Source: Gammaproteobacteria bacterium (GTDB lineage Bacteria; Pseudomonadota; Gammaproteobacteria; SZUA-21). Taken from it: a stretch of DNA of 5,692 nt. Both the position numbers and the translations under genes were made by a program. The stretch is from NCBI GenBank assembly GCA_027021095.1, contig JALUUZ010000557.1, positions 1 through 5,692 on the forward strand, given 5' to 3'. Below, piece after piece: positions 1 to 4,779 of this stretch (within the stretch, counting starts at the first letter, position 1; each line of letters starts with the position of its first letter). The notes beneath the pieces are model-generated. The model was not told the DNA's origin. It searched no databases and worked only from the letters and a program-made list of their open reading frames with translations.

Positions 1-165
1 CCTACTTGCCTGCGCGCACCTCGGTCGCGAAAGCCAGCCAGGTCGCACCCTTGAACCGTCTCGCGACGAACGGTGGTAAGAAAGGCGGGCTTGGGCAATG
101 TTGCAGAAAAAACTTCCGGCCCGCGGAATTCAGGTTCCAAGCGATTCCCGAGTGCTTTACACCTG

Positions 166-191
166 GTAGGGTGCGTTGTACGCACCAACAC
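166..191 (+). repeat. REP-like palindromic repeat, copy 1
   Basis: This 26-base element is identical to positions 2732-2757. Its core is a perfect 7-3-7 inverted repeat: GGTGCGT (170-176), loop TGT, ACGCACC (180-186), preceded by GTA and followed by AACAC. A degenerate extension, CAACACGCC then GCGCACACCAA (203-222), resembles the sequence after copy 3. Short intergenic palindromes of this sort are usually REP-like elements mobilised by a RAYT transposase; no such transposase is in the window, so that origin is inferred. Confidence 0.85.
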
Positions 192-253
192 TCCGTACAC
201 AGCAACACGCCGCGCACACCAAAATGTCTAATTCACTGGTTCTGGTTCAGTTT

Positions 254-282
254 TTGCCTGTTATTTATTCATGTCATCGAAT
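254..282 (+). promoter_or_regulatory. Weak sigma70-type promoter candidate for the c-di-GMP gene
   Basis: TTGCCT (254-259, 4 of 6 to consensus) and TCGAAT (277-282, 4 of 6) are separated by 17 bases. They lie in the AT-richer part of the leader about 60 bases before the proposed start. Transcription would begin near 289, so the mini-ORF at 313 would be on the transcript. This is a visual match only; other spacings are possible. Confidence 0.3.
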
Positions 283-312
283 CATCAAAAAACCGTAGAT
301 TCATTGTTGTCT

Positions 313-348
313 ATGCAGCAGTTGTTTTCACTCGGGGGGGCACATTGA
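313..348 (+). CDS. Possible leader mini-ORF overlapping the start of the c-di-GMP gene
   Basis: An ATG at 313 opens an 11-codon frame, MQQLFSLGGAH, ending in TGA at 346-348. That stop overlaps the proposed TTG start (345-347) of the PAS-GGDEF-EAL gene by two bases, an arrangement known to permit termination-reinitiation coupling. No clear Shine-Dalgarno sequence precedes the ATG, so translation is uncertain. The mini-ORF contains the G7 tract (334-340). One extra G there would fuse it in frame to the large gene, giving an ATG-started protein MQQLFSLGGGTLINRS. It may be a coupling leader, or evidence that the true start is this ATG with a slipped or misread G tract. Confidence 0.3.
   Translation: MQQLFSLGGAH
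334..340 (+). promoter_or_regulatory. G7 tract, probable ribosome binding site for the TTG start
   Basis: Seven consecutive G residues sit four bases before the TTG at 345. A run of G can pair imperfectly with the anti-Shine-Dalgarno sequence, and no better site is present near any in-frame start. Homopolymers of this length are also prone to slippage, so the tract could change the reading frame of the overlapping mini-ORF. Confidence 0.4.
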
Positions 349-2582
349 TCAATCGCAGCGCGCAAAATGCGGCAGGCAGTGGCAAAACCTTTACTACCCG
401 TGAGGTTGTCGACCTGATTCATGAGTTGAAGGTCAAGCAGCAGCAACTGGAAAGTCAGAACGAAAAGCTCAGGGCGACGCAGCAGGCACTGCGCCTTTCA
501 CATGAGAAGTTTATCGAATTGTATGATTTCGCCCCGATCGGATATATCAGTCTGAAAGACAACGGTGAGATCACCCAGGCCAATCTGACCGCTGCGGTAT
601 TGCTCGGCGCTGACCGCGAGGCCTTGTTCGGGTCCAGGCTTTCGGAATTCGTCGAGCCGCACGACAAGGGGGTGTTTGCGCAGTTTGTCAAGTTGATTCG
701 AAATACGACCTCGATCGAAAAGTGTGAACTTCGGTTCGTGCGCCGCGACGGTGCGATCTTTCATGCCCTGCTTGAAAGCGGGCCGATCCGACGGCAGGAA
801 TATTCCGGGCCTGAGTACCGTATGCTGATCAGTGATATCACCGACCGTAAGCACATGGAAGAAGCGTTGTTGAAAGAAAAGGAGCGTGTGCAGGTGACAC
901 TGGAATCGATCGGTGACGCAGTGATTACTACCGACGAAAACGCAGTCATCGACTACCTGAATCCGGTCGCGGAAACATTGACCGAGTGGAGCCGCGAAGC
1001 GGCGATCGGCAAGCGCCTGGACCAGGTGTTCAAGATCGTCGATGAGCAGAGCCAGGCGGCGCTGACCATTCCACTGGACAAGTGTCTGAAAGAAAAGAAG
1101 GTGATCAGCTTTACCCAGAACTGTGTGCTCAAGGCGCCGTCGGGACAGGACTATGGGGTGCAGTATACCGCTGCGCCGATCCGTAAATATGACGACACGG
1201 TGCTGGGTATCGTGCTGGTATTCAGTAACATCAGCGAGATCCGTGACCTGACCCGGCAGATCGCCTACCAGGCCACCCATGATGCGCTGACCGGCCTGGT
1301 CAACCGGCGTGAATTTGAAAAAAGGTTGTCCCGGGCCTTGTCCAAGGCCAAGGAGACGAATGTCTCGCATGCGTTGTGTTACCTGGATTTGGATCATTTC
1401 AAGATCGTCAATGATACGGCCGGCCACGTGGCCGGCGACGACCTGCTGCGCAAGCTGACCAGCCTGCTGGCCTCGAAGATCCGCAGCCGTGACACGCTGG
1501 CGCGTTTTGGTGGTGATGAGTTCAGTCTGCTGCTGGATGACTGTCCGGTGGAAAAGGCAGCCCAGATCGCGCAGTCACTGGTTGCGGCGGTCAGTAATTT
1601 TTCGTTCGAGTGGAATGGCAAGAAATTCGATATCGGAATAAGTATCGGTGTGGTGTCGGTTACTGCCGCGGTTTCGACTACCGCGGAGCTGATGAGCCGT
1701 GCCGACGTGGCCTGTTATACGGCAAAGAGCCTGGGGCGCAATCGTGTGCATGTCTATGAAAGTGATGGCGGGACGACAGACAGCAAGCATCATGAGATCC
1801 GCCGGGTCGCTGAGCTTTCCAACTCATTGCGCGAGAACAGGTTTATCCTGTACGGTCAGCGTATCGTCGCGCTGAACCCGGAAGTCGAGGCCAGGGAGCA
1901 CAGTTACGAACTGCTGCTGCGTTCGGTGAACAACAAGGGTGAGGTGGAACTGCCGGATAACTTTATACCGGCCGCGGAGCGCTACAGCATGATGGCGGCC
2001 GTCGACCGCTGGGTGATCCACACGGCGTTGAAAAGCTATGCCGGTTCGTTTTCCGGCACGGTGCCGACGATCGTTGGCATCAATCTTTCAGGGAATTCAT
2101 TGACCGACGATGGCCTGTTGAAATACATTCGTGATGAACTCGAGCAGACCGGGGTGCCGGCGGACAGGATCTGTTTCGAGATCACGGAAATGACGGCGAT
2201 CAGCAACCTGGCACATGCAAAACGTTTTATCCTGCATCTCAAGGAAATGGGCTGTCATTTCGCGCTGGATGATTTCGGCAGCGGCTTGTCTTCTTTTACC
2301 TACCTTAAAAATCTGCCGGTCGATTATTTGAAGATCGACGGCAGTTTCGTACTCGACATGGCCAGCAACCGGATAGACCGGGCAATGGTCGCGGCGATCA
2401 ACCAGGTCGGGCATATCATGGGAATCAAGACGATTGCCGAATGTGTCGAGAACGAGGAGATTATTTACCAGCTGCGCGAGTTGGAAGTCGACTATGTGCA
2501 GGGTTATGCGATCGCGCGGCCGGAGCCGCTGGACCAGGTCTCGTCCAGTGTCATGCTCAGCGCACCAACGTATCGGCAATGA
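345..2582 (+). CDS. PAS-PAS-GGDEF-EAL c-di-GMP cyclase/phosphodiesterase
   Basis: This predicted cytosolic signalling protein of about 745 residues would make c-di-GMP from two GTP (GGDEF) and/or hydrolyse it to pGpG (EAL), under control of its PAS sensors. Residues are numbered from the TTG. Order: coiled coil (about 20-53), PAS1 (54-168, ending DITDRK), linker helix, PAS2 (184-298), GGDEF domain (about 307-470), EAL domain (about 485-735). The GGDEF domain has DALTGLVNRR (313-322), DLDHFK (348-353), an I-site RSRD (380-383) and GGDEF (389-393). The EAL domain has E522-L-L in place of EAL, N580, E612, D642-D643, K663, E699 and Q719, so the known metal and catalytic positions are kept. No membrane segment or signal peptide follows the chosen start. 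TTG 345 was chosen because it keeps the whole conserved coil and lies just after a G-rich site; there is no in-frame ATG between 6 and the PAS1 domain. PAS ligands are not predictable here. The domain call is firm; the start is not. Confidence 0.93.
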   Translation: MINRSAQNAAGSGKTFTTREVVDLIHELKVKQQQLESQNEKLRATQQALRLSHEKFIELYDFAPIGYISLKDNGEITQANLTAAVLLGADREALFGSRLSEFVEPHDKGVFAQFVKLIRNTTSIEKCELRFVRRDGAIFHALLESGPIRRQEYSGPEYRMLISDITDRKHMEEALLKEKERVQVTLESIGDAVITTDENAVIDYLNPVAETLTEWSREAAIGKRLDQVFKIVDEQSQAALTIPLDKCLKEKKVISFTQNCVLKAPSGQDYGVQYTAAPIRKYDDTVLGIVLVFSNISEIRDLTRQIAYQATHDALTGLVNRREFEKRLSRALSKAKETNVSHALCYLDLDHFKIVNDTAGHVAGDDLLRKLTSLLASKIRSRDTLARFGGDEFSLLLDDCPVEKAAQIAQSLVAAVSNFSFEWNGKKFDIGISIGVVSVTAAVSTTAELMSRADVACYTAKSLGRNRVHVYESDGGTTDSKHHEIRRVAELSNSLRENRFILYGQRIVALNPEVEAREHSYELLLRSVNNKGEVELPDNFIPAAERYSMMAAVDRWVIHTALKSYAGSFSGTVPTIVGINLSGNSLTDDGLLKYIRDELEQTGVPADRICFEITEMTAISNLAHAKRFILHLKEMGCHFALDDFGSGLSSFTYLKNLPVDYLKIDGSFVLDMASNRIDRAMVAAINQVGHIMGIKTIAECVENEEIIYQLRELEVDYVQGYAIARPEPLDQVSSSVMLSAPTYRQ

Positions 2583-2597
2583 CGTGGCATGTAAGAA

Positions 2598-2623
2598 TCA
2601 TGTGTAGAAGGATGACCACATGA
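2598..2623 (+). other. Inverted repeat just after the c-di-GMP gene
   Basis: TCATGTG (2598-2604) and CACATGA (2617-2623) form a perfect 7-base stem around a 12-base loop, 15 bases past the stop codon. No T run follows, so it is not a standard intrinsic terminator. It could protect the 3' end of the message or be chance. Confidence 0.3.
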
Positions 2624-2643
2624 CACGATTCAATTTGTCGTGA

Positions 2644-2666
2644 TGTTGGTGCGTACAACGCACCCT
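2644..2666 (-). repeat. REP-like palindromic repeat, copy 2 (inverted)
   Basis: The reverse complement matches 23 bases of copies 1 and 3 exactly. The core is GGTGCGT-ACA-ACGCACC at 2648-2664, a perfect 7-3-7 stem-loop. It lies head-to-head with copy 3 (2734-2756 is the matching part), 67 bases apart, so the two could also pair as one 23-base stem. This is the paired layout usual for REP doublets between convergent genes. Confidence 0.85.
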
Positions 2667-2679
2667 GCCTCGTCGTGGC

Positions 2680-2696
2680 GGTGTGCGCAGCACACC
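2680..2696 (-). repeat. Variant 7-3-7 hairpin between repeat copies 2 and 3
   Basis: GGTGTGC (2680-2686), loop GCA, GCACACC (2690-2696) is a perfect inverted repeat. Read on the minus strand it is GGTGTGC-TGC-GCACACC, the same design as the main repeat core GGTGCGT-TGT-ACGCACC. It differs at stem positions 5 and 7, each with a matching change in the other arm. It is probably a diverged member of the same family. Confidence 0.7.
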
Positions 2697-2731
2697 AAAG
2701 GATTTACCGCAAATAAATATCATGCTCCAAA

Positions 2732-2757
2732 GTAGGGTGCGTTGTACGCACCAACAC
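2732..2757 (+). repeat. REP-like palindromic repeat, copy 3
   Basis: Identical over 26 bases to copy 1 (166-191) and in the same orientation, so the pair brackets the c-di-GMP gene as direct repeats. The core stem is 2736-2742 and 2746-2752. It lies 22 bases past the stop of the minus-strand gene. Read on that strand, the hairpin is followed by CTACTTT, so it could act as a weak terminator for the J-domain gene. It is followed by CACGCC and GCGCACCAA, related to the sequence after copy 1. Confidence 0.85.
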
Positions 2758-2779
2758 GCCAAGCGCACCAACTGAAAAA

Positions 2780-4273
2780 TCAGAATTTCACAACCACACC
2801 AAACACAACAGAGTGCACGATCAGAATCAAGGTGACGATCAGAAAACCATAGAACATCTGGTCGACCTGAAATTCCTTGCGGATACCCAGTACGACGCGT
2901 AAGGTGCAGCCTGCCAGGATCAGCAGGATATTGATGATAAAATAAGAGACGGCGATATCGAGCACGGCAAAAGAATGCAGTTTGAATTTGCTGCTTGTGA
3001 CCAGGTGTTGAACCCAGGGTTGTGAGGTGTAGATAAAGCTCAGCACCAGGGCGACGAAATTGATGATCATAAACAGCGAAACACCAAACACCGCCAGCAG
3101 CAGGCCGTACGAGATGGCTGCAAACAAGGCCGCAAGGCTGCCGTCGAGCAGGATGCTGAGCGCAAAACTCAAGATGAAGATCGGCATGACAGCAAGGTGT
3201 GCGTGCAGCTTGTCACTGCACAGTGCCCTGATTTTCCCGCAGGTCTTTTGCAGTGCCGGACGGGCCGGGGCAAGTCGTGAGAAAAGCCGGATGACTATGT
3301 ATTGCAGGCCGCAGAAGACTGCCAGCAGCACCACGAACAGCAGTGTTGGAACCAGTGCGTTCAGCTCATGGGTGACAGACAGAAAGCCGCTGAGGCCCAT
3401 GACGACCAGCGTACAGATCGAACTCAACGACGCGGCATTGACCAGGTGCCGTCCGGTCAGGCGTGGGTTGAACGCGGCGTTTTTCCACCACCGCAGGACA
3501 CCGGGATCGAGCATCGATGGCAGCAGGCCGGGGTAATCCTGTTCGAATTCGGCAATCCAGTCACGGGCAAATTTAAGGTTGCGCCGGGCCAGGGCCAGCC
3601 GGCGGAAATGCCAGGGGCGGTGGCGGCCGAGCAATGCGCCTGCGATACGCCGGTGCGGGTCGCGGCGCCTGCCGGCTGTCTGCCGCAGTGCGTGCAGCCG
3701 TTGCTGCGCCTTGTGGCGCGTCAGCAGCATCGACACGGCGCTGAGATATGCCGGCTGTGATAGCTTTGGGGTGTTGTGCCATTGAAACAAAGTGATCGCC
3801 CGTTGTGCCAGTTGTGCAGGGAACGGCACCACCGAAGCCAACAGGTATTGCAAACCCTGCTCGAACTCCATGCGTAACGTGGAGCTGTTGAAATCCGGTT
3901 CCTTGATGATCTTTTCCAGGTAAAAGACGGCTGACTGCTGGCTGTCGAATTTAAGCCGGTCTGTCAGCTTTTCCAGATAGTGTGCCGCTGTATTCTGTGG
4001 CTGACGGATCGCTGCTGTGGCTGTCTCGGTGTCGACGCTGTCCGTTGTCTTGATATAAGGCTCCAATCCGGCCTGCTGCCGGTGTGCGGCAGTATGAAAT
4101 TCGGGGATAGTCAGTTCGCTGATCAACCGCTCATAGGCATGACGCAGCCGCTGGAACAGGCCGGCGTCTCTCTCTGGGTGAAGGCCGGAGATTGCGTTGA
4201 AATACGCATCCCTGACAAGCTGCTTGTCGCGGGTCGGAGCCAGGTTCAAGGTTTCCCAGTGACTGTTGTGCAT
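2780..4273 (-). CDS. J-like domain protein with polytopic membrane C-terminal half
   Basis: The protein has 497 residues. Residues 5-50 look like a J domain: W6-E-T-L opening, helix II with K17 to Y24, then H32-P-E34, and a helix III ending F40-Q-R-L-R-H-A-Y-E. Canonical J domains carry HPD, which activates the Hsp70 ATPase; here the Asp is Glu. Residues 51-200 are soluble and mostly helical, and 200-235 are rich in Arg and His (cytoplasmic by the positive-inside rule). LDPGVLRWW (255-263) precedes the membrane region. Hydrophobic segments lie at about 279-300, 307-331, 359-377, 380-415 (probably two), 433-455 and 474-495, giving six or seven membrane spans. The protein most likely sits in the inner membrane with its J domain in the cytoplasm. 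It may recruit an Hsp70-type partner, which is inferred from the domain only. ATG 4273 has a strong G-rich site upstream. It is convergent with the c-di-GMP gene. The specific role is unknown. Confidence 0.85.
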   Translation of the reverse strand: MHNSHWETLNLAPTRDKQLVRDAYFNAISGLHPERDAGLFQRLRHAYERLISELTIPEFHTAAHRQQAGLEPYIKTTDSVDTETATAAIRQPQNTAAHYLEKLTDRLKFDSQQSAVFYLEKIIKEPDFNSSTLRMEFEQGLQYLLASVVPFPAQLAQRAITLFQWHNTPKLSQPAYLSAVSMLLTRHKAQQRLHALRQTAGRRRDPHRRIAGALLGRHRPWHFRRLALARRNLKFARDWIAEFEQDYPGLLPSMLDPGVLRWWKNAAFNPRLTGRHLVNAASLSSICTLVVMGLSGFLSVTHELNALVPTLLFVVLLAVFCGLQYIVIRLFSRLAPARPALQKTCGKIRALCSDKLHAHLAVMPIFILSFALSILLDGSLAALFAAISYGLLLAVFGVSLFMIINFVALVLSFIYTSQPWVQHLVTSSKFKLHSFAVLDIAVSYFIINILLILAGCTLRVVLGIRKEFQVDQMFYGFLIVTLILIVHSVVFGVVVKF

Positions 4274-4277
4274 TTCT

Positions 4278-4285
4278 CACCCCCC
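4278..4285 (-). promoter_or_regulatory. Ribosome binding site of the J-domain gene
   Basis: On the minus strand GGGGGGTG lies four bases before the ATG at 4273, followed by AGAA. It supports this start, since the conserved J-domain tryptophan follows at residue 6. Confidence 0.6.
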
Positions 4286-4336
4286 TTGTGCTGCGGCAGC
4301 GCTATGGCGCGCCCGGCCGCGAAGCCCACCTATGCG

Positions 4337-4361
4337 CACCCTCGCGCTGTGCACGAGGGTG
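4337..4361 (-). other. Hairpin in the leader of the J-domain gene
   Basis: CACCCTCG (4337-4344) and CGAGGGTG (4354-4361) form a perfect 8-base GC-rich stem around a 9-base loop, 64 bases upstream of the ATG at 4273. It would lie in the 5' untranslated leader if transcription starts in the AT-rich block beyond it. It could be an RNA regulatory or stabilising element, or a protein-binding palindrome. Confidence 0.45.
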
Positions 4362-4444
4362 AGAAGTACGGGTTGGCCATCATCTTACTGAGTCTTGATT
4401 CGCTGTGTTAAAAACAAATTAATTTAAACGTTATTGCTTCTGTA

Positions 4445-4461
4445 TACGTTAGTTAAACGTA
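4445..4461. promoter_or_regulatory. Candidate operator palindrome
   Basis: TACGTT (4445-4450) and AACGTA (4456-4461) form a 6-5-6 inverted repeat, the size expected for a helix-turn-helix dimer. A further TTAAACGT at 4424-4431 repeats the one at 4453-4460 exactly, 29 bases apart. The cluster lies in the AT-rich middle of the divergent region, where the minus-strand promoter of the J-domain gene is expected. The bound regulator is unknown. Confidence 0.35.
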
Positions 4462-4580
4462 ATTTTTCGGCAATGGGTGTTATTATTATAAATATAAGTT
4501 ATGATAGCTAAAAGATATGTTTGGGCTGTGTGCACAGATTTCAAGTGGTTTCTATGGGCTGCTGTGTATTAGTTGGGCAG

Positions 4581-4654
4581 TTCCGCCGTGGTTGAATCGT
4601 GGCAGCAACTCGCCGTCGACCGGCCATCGAGCATAGATAATTCCGCGCAGGTTG
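4581..4654 (+). repeat. Spaced direct repeat TTCCGCnnnGGTTG, 60-base period
   Basis: TTCCGC-CGT-GGTTG at 4581-4594 recurs as TTCCGC-GCA-GGTTG at 4641-4654, exactly 60 bases later. Both are followed shortly by AATCG. The second copy ends at the -35 region of the promoter for the exported protein. The layout would suit a dimeric activator binding near -35 and further upstream, though this is inferred from position only. Confidence 0.4.
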
Positions 4655-4683
4655 TTAATCGGTGAGTGGTTTTGCTTTATAAT
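4655..4683 (+). promoter_or_regulatory. Sigma70-type promoter of the exported-protein gene
   Basis: A perfect -10 box TATAAT lies at 4678-4683. The -35 region is poor: TTAATC (4655-4660) has the ideal 17-base spacing, while the better TTGTTA (4652-4657) is 20 bases away. A weak -35 beside a repeated motif suggests an activator-dependent promoter. Transcription would start near 4690, leaving a leader of about 90 bases. Confidence 0.55.
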
Positions 4684-4696
4684 GGCCGACGGCCAT
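4682..4696 (+). promoter_or_regulatory. Perfect palindrome over the predicted transcription start
   Basis: ATGGCC (4682-4687), GAC, GGCCAT (4691-4696) form a perfect 6-3-6 inverted repeat. It overlaps the end of the -10 box and the expected start point, so it could be a repressor operator or a hairpin at the 5' end of the message. Confidence 0.4.
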
Positions 4697-4767
4697 GTGC
4701 CTGACGCACACAGTTGTTTCACTTGTCTGTTACTGGCGATCGAGAATTTTAGGCATTTTTTTTGTTT

Positions 4768-4774
4768 AAGGAGA
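4768..4774 (+). promoter_or_regulatory. Ribosome binding site of the exported-protein gene
   Basis: AAGGAGA lies five bases before the ATG at 4780. It is the best Shine-Dalgarno match in the window and fixes this start, which also gives a complete signal peptide. Confidence 0.85.
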
Positions 4775-4779
4775 CTGGT

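Larger units (their letters stand above)
1..344. other. Non-coding leader region upstream of the c-di-GMP gene
   Basis: No convincing gene was found here. The plus frame of the downstream gene stays open back to position 6, but the only ATG in it is at the very edge. Its translation runs straight through a repeat copy that recurs in intergenic DNA elsewhere in the window, so it is most likely untranslated. A 71-codon minus-strand frame (2-217) also crosses that repeat and has no family resemblance I can name. The region holds one repeat copy (166-191), a weak promoter candidate (254-282), a mini-ORF (313-348) and a G7 tract (334-340). Base composition changes from GC-rich (1-220) to more AT-rich (220-320), which fits a promoter lying in the second part. 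Confidence 0.6.
4274..4779. other. 506-base divergent intergenic region
   Basis: This region separates the minus-strand J-domain gene from the plus-strand exported-protein gene. The part nearest the J gene (4286-4400) is GC-rich with a strong hairpin (4337-4361). The middle (4404-4520) is strikingly AT-rich and holds several ACGT-centred motifs. The part nearest the exported-protein gene carries a spaced direct repeat (4581-4654), a perfect -10 box (4678-4683), a palindrome over the likely transcription start (4682-4696) and a ribosome binding site (4768-4774). No convincing small gene was seen; a 77-codon minus-strand frame at 4552-4785 overlaps the promoter elements and is probably not expressed. 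Confidence 0.7.

Noticed and set aside
224..298. 24-codon plus-strand frame starting ATG 224 (MSNSLVLVQFLPV...)
   Set aside because: No ribosome binding site, and the only promoter candidate lies inside the frame. Too little support to call.
6..344. N-terminal extension of the c-di-GMP protein, including a hydrophobic stretch at about 234-275 that could look like a membrane anchor
   Set aside because: No ATG, GTG or TTG with a ribosome site lies upstream in this frame except at the window edge, and the translation crosses an intergenic repeat copy. The openness is probably chance.
498..1427. 309-codon open frame on the minus strand inside the c-di-GMP gene
   Set aside because: It is wholly antisense to conserved PAS and GGDEF domains, and its translation has no recognisable domain. 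The long opening is explained by codon bias of the sense gene.
3060..3760. Two plus-strand open frames (158 and 152 codons) antisense to the J-domain gene
   Set aside because: They lie opposite the membrane and Arg-rich parts of a coherent protein, overlap each other in different frames and show no domain.
3573..3785. Possible frameshift in the Arg-rich middle of the J-domain protein
   Set aside because: The frame stays open from J domain to membrane region, and the sequence passes smoothly into the WW motif and membrane spans. The Arg richness fits a cytoplasmic flank of a membrane domain.
3980..4411. 143-codon plus-strand frame opposite the start of the J-domain gene
   Set aside because: Antisense to the conserved J-like domain and running into the intergenic hairpin; no ribosome site was seen.
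4756..4763. T8 run resembling the tail of an intrinsic terminator
   Set aside because: No GC-rich stem directly precedes it, and it lies only a few bases before the ribosome site of the exported-protein gene.
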